A DNA stretch of 5,215 nucleotides, from assembly GCA_050693155.1 (NCBI GenBank), contig JBOGWA010000103.1:1-5215 (forward strand). The letters are read 5' to 3'. Origin of the DNA: JBOGWA01 sp050693155 (GTDB lineage Bacteria > Actinomycetota > UBA4738 > CALAEC01). The translations under genes were made by a program, and so were the position numbers. The notes beneath the pieces were generated by a model. It worked only from the letters and a program-made list of their open reading frames with translations, did not search any database and was not told where the DNA came from. This document shows, in pieces, positions 1 to 5,215 of the stretch (the stretch's first letter is position 1; each line of letters begins with the position of its first letter).

Positions 1-366
1 CTGGTAATCACCTGGACCAACGCTGCAGGTCGCCCCGGCGGTCACCTCACCTTTTCGACGCACAATCAGCAGATCGTTGGGAACCGGATATATCTGTCGA
101 ACTACCACGGCGGGATCTACCTGCTGGACGCTCGACAGGCTTTTCGCGGTCGAAGGGTGCGACCCCCAGAGATGGGTTTTGTGATCCCACATGGGGAGGA
201 AACGAGACCCATTGTTGAATTGCCGCGAGATCCTATGGTCCGGTTCTTCACCTCGTCTGCTGCCAGGCCCATGATTTGGGATATGGCCGCTTACAAGGGG
301 TACGTGCTCGCCGTGGACATGTTCGGGGGTCTCTATTCATTCAGGTTCACGGAACCGGGCACCTGA
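1..366 (+). CDS. C-terminal part of an LVIVD-like beta-propeller protein (5' end outside window)
   Basis: The open frame enters from the left edge and ends at TGA 364-366, giving the last 121 residues. What is visible are blade-like beta motifs: RIYLSNYHGGIYLLD (residues 29-43) and GYVLAVDMFGGLYSFRF (100-116), each a short strand, an aromatic/Gly turn and a second strand. The first is preceded by THNQQIVGN, very like the 'HN...V.G..lYvs.Y..Gl.vlD' pattern of LVIVD-repeat proteins, which are often extracytoplasmic propellers of unknown function. The second would be the closing blade. No catalytic motif, C-terminal anchor or sorting signal is present in this part. The gene is convergent with the protease gene; the stop codons are 8 bp apart and no clear terminator lies between them. 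The family assignment rests on pattern recall and the missing N-terminus could carry other domains. A role in cell-surface binding or scaffolding would be a guess. Confidence 0.72.
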   Translation: MVITWTNAAGRPGGHLTFSTHNQQIVGNRIYLSNYHGGIYLLDARQAFRGRRVRPPEMGFVIPHGEETRPIVELPRDPMVRFFTSSAARPMIWDMAAYKGYVLAVDMFGGLYSFRFTEPGT

Positions 367-374
367 TACCAGAG

Positions 375-1481
375 CTAGTAGGTGGCCCCTCGCTTCACGG
401 CGTTGAGGGCGTTGACTCGCCCGAATCCAAACCGCGGATCTCGACCTGGCGTTCCGAGATCATCAGCGGTTGCGAGAATCGTCTCGAGGACCTGATCATT
501 CGTGAGACCCTGAGAGACAAGCAGGGCTGCTACCCCAGACACGAACGGAGTGGCAAGCGACGTGCCGCTTCCCACATCGAACCCCCTTCCGGGAGAACAG
601 GACGTGTGTTGAGCGGAACGTAGGTATGTGGATAGGACCCCCCCCTCACACGCTGCTTGGTTCGGAAGGGCGTCGAGCCCATTCCCTCCGGGCGCCACCA
701 GGTAGTTGGTCATGAGGACTGCGTCCGAGTTCGAGTAGGCGGCTGGCAGGTCGTTACGGTCCGTCGCCCCCACACATATGGCGTTCGCGTTGGGGGTAGC
801 TGCTGGCTCACTACAGATCGGAAGGACCTCATTACCGGCGGAAGCGACGATGACCGCCCCCTTTTCCCAAGCCTTTCGGACGGCATGGTCCAGGGGCCCC
901 TCGCCCATATCGAGCCGAGAAGTTACGTATCCCCCACCGAGTGAGATATTGATCACGTCGGCGCCGCGCTTTGCAGCGTAGAGGATTCCCCGGGCAACTA
1001 CCGGATTGTCACAGGTACCACCCTCATCGCAGACTCGAATAGGCATGATGCGGGCTCTGGGGGCCACGCCTGCAATCCCAAGTGCGTTTCCAGTTACCGC
1101 GGCGGCAATGCCTGCTACTGAGGTGCCGTGCGAGTTCTCATCCTGCGGGCCGTCAGGGGCATCCGGCTCAACAAAGTCCCGCCCGCGGTTCTTTAGAAGC
1201 TGGGAGGCGAGATCGGCATGCTTGAGGTCGATTCCTGAGTCGATGATGGCAATGACGGCGCCTTCTCCATCTGAAATCGCCCACGCCTCCTGAGCCTGTA
1301 TGAGGTGTAGTCCCCACTGCAGATGGAATAGCGGGTCGTTCACGGCAGGAACTTGGTTGCCGCCCCTGTCACGTAGCTGCCCAGACGGGCTGGCTGATGG
1401 GATTGTCACAAGGGAAAAGACGAACGCAAGGACTAAGGGGATGGCTTGTCCCAACGCACGATGCGACCTCTTGCCGTTCAT
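375..1481 (-). CDS. Secreted subtilisin-like (S8 family) serine protease
   Basis: Complete 368-residue gene, ATG at 1481-1479, stop TAG at 377-375. The S8 catalytic triad is intact: Asp81 in AIIDSGID, His118 in NSHGTSVAGIAAA and Ser308 in GSGTSLATPFVSG, with the oxyanion-hole Asn217 in VIVASAGNE and the substrate-strand motif NISLGGG (178-184). Residues 1-31 form a signal peptide: basic MNGKRSHR, a hydrophobic core at about 13-27, then small residues (SAS). The protein should therefore be exported and cleave peptide bonds outside the cytoplasm. After the signal only about 17 residues precede NDPLFHLQWGLHLIQAQEAW, which is normally the start of the mature catalytic domain, so the usual I9 prodomain of about 70-90 residues is missing. 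Six Cys (151, 157, 223, 236, 278, 295) could form disulfides. There is no C-terminal extension after the last helix (GFGRVNALNAV). A GGAAGAG Shine-Dalgarno-like site at 1498-1492 sits 10 nt before the ATG. The gene lies downstream of the small secreted protein gene. Its substrate is unknown. Confidence 0.95.
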   Translation of the reverse strand: MNGKRSHRALGQAIPLVLAFVFSLVTIPSASPSGQLRDRGGNQVPAVNDPLFHLQWGLHLIQAQEAWAISDGEGAVIAIIDSGIDLKHADLASQLLKNRGRDFVEPDAPDGPQDENSHGTSVAGIAAAVTGNALGIAGVAPRARIMPIRVCDEGGTCDNPVVARGILYAAKRGADVINISLGGGYVTSRLDMGEGPLDHAVRKAWEKGAVIVASAGNEVLPICSEPAATPNANAICVGATDRNDLPAAYSNSDAVLMTNYLVAPGGNGLDALPNQAACEGGVLSTYLRSAQHTSCSPGRGFDVGSGTSLATPFVSGVAALLVSQGLTNDQVLETILATADDLGTPGRDPRFGFGRVNALNAVKRGATY

Positions 1482-1511
1482 CTGGAAAGGACTCTTCCGG
1501 CTGATGACACT

Positions 1512-1545
1512 GAGCTGAGAGCGCAGTCCAATGCGCTCTCAGCTC
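1512..1545 (-). terminator. Strong 14-bp stem-loop between the small protein gene and the protease gene
   Basis: Perfect inverted repeat: GAGCTGAGAGCGCA at 1512-1525 and TGCGCTCTCAGCTC at 1532-1545, separated by a 6-nt loop. A weaker outer pairing, ctgat 1501-1505 with atcag 1552-1556, may extend it across an internal loop. It begins 18 nt after the stop of the small protein gene and ends 30 nt before the protease ATG. There is no run of U after the stem on either strand, so it is not a classical intrinsic terminator. It could be a U-less terminator, a partial terminator that lowers protease expression relative to the upstream gene, or an mRNA-stabilising or processing hairpin. The stem itself is certain; the role is inferred. 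Confidence 0.5.
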
Positions 1546-1563
1546 CTCATGATCAGGCCAGAC

Positions 1564-1866
1564 CTACCTGACGCAGTTTACCCAGTCGACCACCTCGCCG
1601 ACGTAGTAGCCGATAAACGGGCCAATCTTACTCGGTGCGACTCCAATCTCATCCTGACAGAACTCGCCTCTGCAGATTACGAAGTGAGTTTCACTCGGTG
1701 GGTTCTGCGCATTATTGACTAGCCTCTCGGTGCAAACGGCTGCATTCTGTGGTGGGGCCTCCGCCTCCCCCCTCGACGGGGTAGCCGCGAAGGCCGCCGC
1801 AGGAATTACTAAGACCAGGAGCACGAGAAGCAGAAGAAGGACAAGCGCGCTTTTGCGCTGTCTCAC
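1564..1866 (-). CDS. Small secreted four-cysteine protein of unknown function
   Basis: This 100-residue product has a textbook signal peptide: a basic start (MRQRKS), a long Leu/Val core (VLLLLLVLLVLVIP) and AAAFAA, with likely signal peptidase I cleavage near residue 28 before TPSRG. The mature chain of about 72 residues has a polar, Pro/Glu-rich start, then Cys45, Cys65, Cys70 and Cys98, enough for two disulfides, and ends GYYVGEVVDWVNCVR. No lipobox is seen. I do not recognise the family. GTG at 1866-1864 is chosen because GGAGG (1879-1875) lies 8 nt upstream. The alternative GTG at 1872-1870, two codons earlier, lies inside the Shine-Dalgarno sequence and has almost no spacing. The gene precedes the protease gene on the same strand with an 82-bp gap containing the hairpin. 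Pairing with a protease suggests an inhibitor, chaperone or substrate, but no motif proves this; it does not look like the Streptomyces subtilisin inhibitor in sequence. Confidence 0.75.
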   Translation of the reverse strand: MRQRKSALVLLLLLVLLVLVIPAAAFAATPSRGEAEAPPQNAAVCTERLVNNAQNPPSETHFVICRGEFCQDEIGVAPSKIGPFIGYYVGEVVDWVNCVR

Positions 1867-1870
1867 GGGC

Positions 1871-1879
1871 ACCTCCTCC
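1871..1879 (-). promoter_or_regulatory. Shine-Dalgarno site that decides the start of the small secreted protein
   Basis: On the minus strand the sequence reads GGAGGAGGT followed by GCCC and then GTG. It is an almost ideal complement to the 16S rRNA 3' end. It sits at a working distance from GTG 1866 (4 nt from AGGAGGT, 8 nt from the first GGAGG). The upstream in-frame GTG at 1872 overlaps this site and is therefore unlikely to be the start. Confidence 0.75.
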
Positions 1880-2054
1880 CATCTAGGTACTCAGACTCGA
1901 ATACGTGCTTCCGTCCTTAGGTTCCGCACCCCCTTTCTTCTTGCTTCGTCGATGAATACCGGACTTGGATTGTGTTTCTTACGCTTGATGGTGGGAGTTT
2001 TGGAGGTCGCTCCAGCAAGCGAACGCGACATCAGGAGACTCTCACCCCTTTTGC

Positions 2055-2068
2055 GGGTCGTACGACCC
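2055..2068. promoter_or_regulatory. Perfect 14-bp palindrome, possible operator
   Basis: GGGTCGTACGACCC is fully self-complementary with no spacer, the form expected of a site bound by a symmetric dimeric repressor. It lies 188 bp upstream of the start codon of the small secreted protein, in otherwise non-coding DNA. One perfect 14-bp palindrome is expected by chance in roughly one of three windows this size (4^-7 per position), so the regulatory reading is weak. Confidence 0.25.
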
Positions 2069-2149
2069 ATGGAACCGGGTAAGGCTCTTGGCAGGGCGCG
2101 CGCATGACTGGACCACACTGTCCTGGCGCCGATCCTAGTTACATCAGGA

Positions 2150-2158
2150 GGGGGGGGG
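2150..2158. repeat. Homopolymer run of nine G
   Basis: Nine consecutive G follow CAGGA. The run lies outside coding sequence, 86 bp past the stop of the BNR-repeat gene, and coincides with the transition from the lower-GC left half to the higher-GC right half. It could be a slippage-prone tract or mark an assembly or recombination junction. Confidence 0.7.
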
Positions 2159-2244
2159 TCAAGCTGAGATTTCCAGGTCGCGGAGCCCTGCGGCGAGATG
2201 GCAGAGCACCGAATAGGCTCGTCCGGACCAACCGCCCAACAGGT

Positions 2245-3816
2245 TCATTTGAGCTTCGGGCCGCCGACGAGGTGGGCGACCACCCCTTCGCCGCTGGCCT
2301 CTGCTCCGATGCAGCGGATCTCGCTGCACATATCGATCGCGACCGACCAGGGCGTTCCGTCCTCGGCGATGACGACGTCGAAGAAATCTCCCCATCCGCA
2401 CCGGTCGGGATCCGGTCCGCACGGCCCGATCCAGAGCGGTTCCTTCGGATCGTTGATCGACGCCGTGTAGAAGACCGGTCGTTTGGCCAGCGCATTCGTC
2501 GTCATCGTGATGTAGCCGTTCCACTGCGTGTCCTCGTAGGACCCCGTCGCTTCCCGACCGTTCCATGGTGAGTTCTCCGTTCCCATGTAGTGGATCGCGA
2601 TCTTCCCCGTCGCGCCGATCGCAATGCTCGGAAGAAGCGTCTCGTTGACTCCCGGCGGGCCGATCATCATCGGCTTTCCCCACGTCGCGCCGCCGTCTCG
2701 CGAGATCACCAGGTAGGGGAGGCGGTCGCCCGCGACCCACGTGTAGTAGACGCTGCCCTCCTCGTCGGCCACGACTCCAGCCTCATGGCTGTAGAGCTCG
2801 ATGCGTTCGGCGGTGCCCTCGATTTCCGCGAGGAGCCCACAGCACGCCATGTAGTTGTCGGCGACCTGCACGCGCGTCCAGGTCAGCCCCTCGTCGGTGC
2901 TGATCGCGAGCCACGGTTGCCCGCACCAGCCGCGAGGCAGATACACGGTCCCATCAGGACCGACGAAGCCGTGTCCGTTCGCGCCGTTGCAAAGTCCGGG
3001 GACTCCAGCCTCCTCCCCCGCCCGGGGATCGTCGAAGAACGCCGGTGTGCCCGTGGGGACCCAGGAGATGCCGCCATCGAGTGACTTCGAACAGGCCGAC
3101 GTGACGGAGGCAACGCTTGCACCGCCCGCAATCGAGCAGAGATACAGGACGTTCGGGTACCCGACCGGCGGGACGCCTCCAGGCGGGGCCGGCCCGGCGA
3201 AGATCGTCTGGTGGTCGAAGTTGTACAGACATGCGGCGGGGGGCAGCGTCATCCAGGTGTCGCCGGCGTCGTCGCTGATGGAGATCAGCTGACAGCCGGG
3301 AAGAAGGAAGTCGTTCGCGAAGATTCTGGACGTCGTGGGGTCGACGTACATGTACGGGTCGTTCGTCGTTGGATGCCCGTCAAACACGACTTCCCACGTC
3401 TTTCCTCCATCGACCGACCGGATGATGGCCGTCGCAAGGAGGTTCGGGTCGACGAAGCCGTTGATGAAGATCGATCCGTCGTCGGTGATCCCCATTGTCG
3501 GCTCGAAGCTTGCGAAGCCGGTGTGGTAGAGCCGCGCGTCCGGGGCTTGCTTCACCAGCCGCCCCGTCTTGATCTCCTTCGCTCCCGCGTAGTGAACGAC
3601 TGCGGGCCCGCCCGATCCCTTCTGTCCGGACCGGTCCGGCGCCCGCTCGATCACCGAGACGGTCGGCCCGGCGGCCCGCACCGGGCCCGTCTGCAACGAG
3701 GCCCGCGTGTGCTGTTGCGCCGCCGTCCTGACCAGGACGAGCGCGAGGAACGTCACGGCGACGGCTGCGATGACGAGCCGATGCGCCCAGTTGCGAGGGA
3801 CCGCGATTCGCTTCAC
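2245..3816 (-). CDS. Exported Asp-box (BNR/sialidase-fold) repeat protein
   Basis: With GTG 3816-3814 as start the product has 523 residues and ends at TGA 2247-2245. The N-terminus (MKRIAVPRNWAHR, then about 18 hydrophobic residues VIAAVAVTFLALVLV) is a signal peptide or membrane anchor; the rest should be extracytoplasmic. Five Asp boxes (S-x-D-x-G-x-T/S-W) mark propeller blades: SVDGGKTW 134-141, SDDAGDTW 181-188, SLDGGISW 245-252, STDEGLTW 306-313 and SRDGGATW 372-379. I see no FRIP motif or sialidase catalytic set, so sialidase activity should not be assumed; the family name often given, exo-alpha-sialidase, reflects the fold. Twelve Cys, including a CC pair at 325-326, suggest disulfides outside the cytoplasm. 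Longer starts exist at ATG 3870 (541 aa) and ATG 3906 (553 aa), but the latter overlaps purF, the former leaves 8 bp and sits on purF's likely promoter, and both give an atypically long charged N-terminus. Ligand and role are unknown. Confidence 0.88.
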   Translation of the reverse strand: MKRIAVPRNWAHRLVIAAVAVTFLALVLVRTAAQQHTRASLQTGPVRAAGPTVSVIERAPDRSGQKGSGGPAVVHYAGAKEIKTGRLVKQAPDARLYHTGFASFEPTMGITDDGSIFINGFVDPNLLATAIIRSVDGGKTWEVVFDGHPTTNDPYMYVDPTTSRIFANDFLLPGCQLISISDDAGDTWMTLPPAACLYNFDHQTIFAGPAPPGGVPPVGYPNVLYLCSIAGGASVASVTSACSKSLDGGISWVPTGTPAFFDDPRAGEEAGVPGLCNGANGHGFVGPDGTVYLPRGWCGQPWLAISTDEGLTWTRVQVADNYMACCGLLAEIEGTAERIELYSHEAGVVADEEGSVYYTWVAGDRLPYLVISRDGGATWGKPMMIGPPGVNETLLPSIAIGATGKIAIHYMGTENSPWNGREATGSYEDTQWNGYITMTTNALAKRPVFYTASINDPKEPLWIGPCGPDPDRCGWGDFFDVVIAEDGTPWSVAIDMCSEIRCIGAEASGEGVVAHLVGGPKLK

Positions 3817-3878
3817 GAAACGACTCGATCCTACTCCCTCCCGGGTCGAGCTTGCGCCCTCCGGTATCATCGGGGCGC
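3817..3878. promoter_or_regulatory. Divergent promoter region between the BNR-repeat gene and purF
   Basis: If the BNR gene starts at GTG 3816, this 62-bp spacer must drive both genes. On the plus strand TATCAT (3865-3870) fits the TANNNT -10 pattern and ends 8 nt before the purF GTG; no Shine-Dalgarno is visible in that gap. On the minus strand TAGGAT (3833-3828) also fits TANNNT, 11 nt before the BNR GTG. Neither has a good -35 hexamer. No operator or riboswitch (for example a purine aptamer) fits in this short space. Confidence 0.4.
3865..3870 (+). promoter_or_regulatory. Candidate -10 box of a leaderless purF transcript
   Basis: TATCAT ends 8 nt before GTG 3879, so transcription would start at or within about three bases of the start codon. 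This would explain the missing ribosome-binding site (the 8 nt between are CGGGGCGC). Leaderless mRNAs with a -10 at this spacing are well known in actinobacteria. No -35 support is seen. Confidence 0.4.
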
Positions 3879-5215
3879 GTGAGGCAGGAAGGCCCTCGGG
3901 AAGCATGCGGCCTCTTCGCCGTCTGGGCCCCAGGTGAAGAGGTAGCGAGGCTTACCTATTTCGGCCTCTACGCGCTCCAGCATCGCGGGCAGGAATCCGC
4001 CGGGATCGCGGTCTCTGACGGACAGAACATCCTCGTCTACAAGGAGCTCGGTCTCGTCTCCCAGGTCTTCAACGAGGCGACCCTCGCGACTCTTCAGGGC
4101 GACCTCGCGATCGGGCACACGCGCTACTCGACGACCGGCTCGACAACCTGGGAGAACGCCCAGCCGACGTTCAAGACCGAGGGTTCCTCGAGCCTCGCGC
4201 TTGGTCACAACGGCAACCTCGTCAACACCGCGGATCTCGCCGAGCGCGTCGGCACGCGCGGAAGGGCAACGACCGACTCGGATCTCGTGGCGACGCTCCT
4301 CTCACGGGAGAGCGGCGACGGTCTCGACCAGTCGGCGCTGAAAGTCCTCCCCACCCTGGAAGGCGCCTTCTCGTTCGTCATGATGGACGAGCGCACGATC
4401 TTCGGGATTCGCGACCCCCATGGAGTGCGACCGCTCTCGGTGGGCCGCCTCCCGTCGGGCTTCTGCATCGCCTCGGAAACCGCGGCGCTCGACATCGTGG
4501 GCGCCACCTATGTCCGCGACGTCGAACCGGGGGAGATCGTCGCGATCGACGACCGAGGTCTTCGCTCAATCCGCTACGCGGAGACACCCCGTAGCGCCCT
4601 CTGCCTCTTCGAGTTCGTCTACCTCGCCCGGCCGGACTCGCGCCTGTACGGCCGAACCGTGCATGAGGCGCGCCGGGAGCTCGGCCGGCTCCTCGCGGAG
4701 GAGTCGCCGGCGCCGGCCGACCTCGTCATCCCGATCCCGGATACCGGACAGTCGGCGGCACAGGGATTCGCCGAAGCCTCAGGGATTCCCTACGGCGAGG
4801 GGCTCATCAAGAACCGTTACGTCCACCGGACCTTCATCGAGCCGACTCAGGATCAGCGGGAGCGCGGGGTCCGGGTGAAGCTGAACCCGCTGCCCGAAAC
4901 GATCCAGGGCAAGCGGCTCGCCGTCGTCGACGACTCGATCGTCCGGGGCACGACGACGCGTCAGATCGTCCAGATGCTCAGGGAGGCGGGCGCGGCCGAG
5001 GTCCACATGCGCATCACGAGCCCGCCGATCCGTTGGCCGTGCTTCTACGGTGTCGACATGTCCACCCGACGGGAGCTCGTCGCCTCCGATCTCTCGGTCG
5101 ACGAGGTTCGCGGCTTCATCGGCGCCGACTCGCTCGCCTATCTCTCGCTCGACTCGCTGGTTCGAGCGACCGGAGCCCCCAAGGACTCGTTCTGCCGAGC
5201 GTGCTTCGACGGCGA
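3879..5215 (+). CDS. purF: Amidophosphoribosyltransferase PurF (3' end outside window)
   Basis: Catalyses the first committed step of purine synthesis: glutamine plus PRPP gives phosphoribosylamine, glutamate and pyrophosphate, in the cytoplasm. 445 residues are present, with a few tens probably missing. The N-terminal glutamine-hydrolysing (Ntn) domain has the nucleophile Cys10 in EACGLFAVW; nine preceding residues form a propeptide expected to be removed so that Cys becomes the N-terminus. Further signatures are YALQHRGQESAG (31-42), GHTRYSTTG (79-87), HNGNL (110-114) and RDPHGVRPL (178-186). The phosphoribosyltransferase domain has IPIPDTGQSAAQGFA (284-298) and the PRPP loop AVVDDSIVRGTT (348-359). 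Cys242, Cys388, Cys439 and Cys442 (the last two as CRAC) match the four [4Fe-4S] ligands of the Bacillus-type enzyme. GTG 3879 is chosen because it gives a normal propeptide length; there is no Shine-Dalgarno, in line with a leaderless mRNA. A TTG at 3852 is a weaker alternative. The adjacent upstream gene is divergent, so purF begins its own transcription unit. Confidence 0.97.
   Translation, partial: MRQEGPREACGLFAVWAPGEEVARLTYFGLYALQHRGQESAGIAVSDGQNILVYKELGLVSQVFNEATLATLQGDLAIGHTRYSTTGSTTWENAQPTFKTEGSSSLALGHNGNLVNTADLAERVGTRGRATTDSDLVATLLSRESGDGLDQSALKVLPTLEGAFSFVMMDERTIFGIRDPHGVRPLSVGRLPSGFCIASETAALDIVGATYVRDVEPGEIVAIDDRGLRSIRYAETPRSALCLFEFVYLARPDSRLYGRTVHEARRELGRLLAEESPAPADLVIPIPDTGQSAAQGFAEASGIPYGEGLIKNRYVHRTFIEPTQDQRERGVRVKLNPLPETIQGKRLAVVDDSIVRGTTTRQIVQMLREAGAAEVHMRITSPPIRWPCFYGVDMSTRRELVASDLSVDEVRGFIGADSLAYLSLDSLVRATGAPKDSFCRACFDG

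Larger units (their letters stand above)
1880..2244. other. Intergenic stretch of about 365 bp with no convincing gene
   Basis: This lies upstream of the small secreted protein gene and downstream of the BNR-repeat gene. It should contain the promoter for the former and the 3' end of the latter's transcript, but I could not place a good -35/-10 pair or an intrinsic terminator. One minus-strand reading frame, ATG 2031 to TGA 1891, would encode a basic 46-residue peptide (MSRSLAGATSKTPTIKRKKH at its start, many Lys/Arg). It ends 24 bp before the small protein's start codon and overlaps nothing, but has only a weak GAGAG ribosome site and mixed codon use, so I do not call it a gene (about 20% likely). 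The interval also holds a 14-bp palindrome, a G9 run and the point where GC content rises towards the right. No tRNA cloverleaf was found. Confidence 0.6.

Noticed and set aside
344..356. Short hairpin GGTTC-ACG-GAACC near the end of the LVIVD-like gene, considered as a convergent terminator
   Set aside because: Only 5 bp of stem, inside the coding sequence and without a U-tract; expected by chance.
629..640. C-run inside the protease gene, considered as a phase-variable tract or frameshift site
   Set aside because: The reading frame continues intact through it with the expected S8 order of motifs, so nothing suggests slippage.
1715..2107. 130-residue plus-strand open frame across the small protein gene and the intergenic region
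   Set aside because: Antisense to the signal peptide region, no ribosome site, no recognisable domain.
1891..2118. 75-residue minus-strand frame (or its 46-residue form from ATG 2031)
   Set aside because: Weak start context, Arg-rich, mixed codon use and no family resemblance. The first half also contains the palindrome. Kept only as a remark in the intergenic entry.
2159..2740. 193-residue minus-strand open frame overlapping the BNR-repeat gene
   Set aside because: Out-of-frame shadow of the C-terminal half of the BNR gene, Arg/Gly/Asp-rich with no motif.
3817..3878. Purine riboswitch or PurR box upstream of purF
   Set aside because: The 62-bp spacer is too short for an aptamer plus expression platform, and no PurR-type inverted motif was seen.
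3211..3882. 223-residue plus-strand open frame antisense to the BNR-repeat gene
   Set aside because: Its translation is Arg/Asp/Val-rich low-information sequence typical of an antisense shadow in GC-rich DNA. The opposite strand has Asp boxes and a signal segment.

Overview
The window looks like chromosomal DNA of a GC-rich bacterium, most likely an actinomycete-type organism (phylum Actinomycetota). The best evidence is the amidophosphoribosyltransferase gene at the right end. It is of the propeptide-processed, [4Fe-4S] type, carries actinobacterial-looking signatures (YALQHRGQESAGIAVSDG, STTGSTTWENAQPTF), and may be leaderless, a common mRNA style in that phylum. The phylum call is inference from remembered family sequences; no search was run.

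Layout, left to right. 1-366 (+): C-terminal 121 residues of a protein resembling LVIVD-type beta-propeller repeat proteins. 375-1481 (-): complete secreted subtilisin-like (S8) serine protease, convergent with the first gene and separated from it by 8 bp. 1512-1545: strong 14-bp stem-loop without a U-tract. 1564-1866 (-): small secreted protein with four cysteines, unknown family, just upstream of the protease in the direction of transcription. 1880-2244: about 365 bp with no convincing gene, holding a perfect 14-bp palindrome, a run of nine G and a shift in base composition. 2245-3816 (-): secreted or membrane-anchored protein with five Asp-box (BNR, sialidase-fold) repeats. 3817-3878: divergent promoter region. 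3879 to the end (+): purF, cut by the window edge.

All genes left of purF encode, or appear to encode, exported proteins: two beta-propeller types, one protease and one small cysteine-containing protein. The protease and small protein are co-oriented and 82 bp apart, so they may be co-transcribed and functionally paired. purF is a housekeeping gene of purine synthesis and has no obvious functional tie to its neighbours. Base composition differs on the two sides of about 2150: hand-counted 60-base blocks give roughly 58% GC to the left and 70% to the right, with freer third-codon positions on the left. The left half may therefore be an acquired segment or an assembly join.

No tRNA, rRNA, CRISPR array, insertion sequence or riboswitch was recognised. 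Nothing here is clearly a new biological system. The most interesting lead is the protease that lacks an obvious prodomain next to a small secreted cysteine-containing partner, with a strong hairpin between them.
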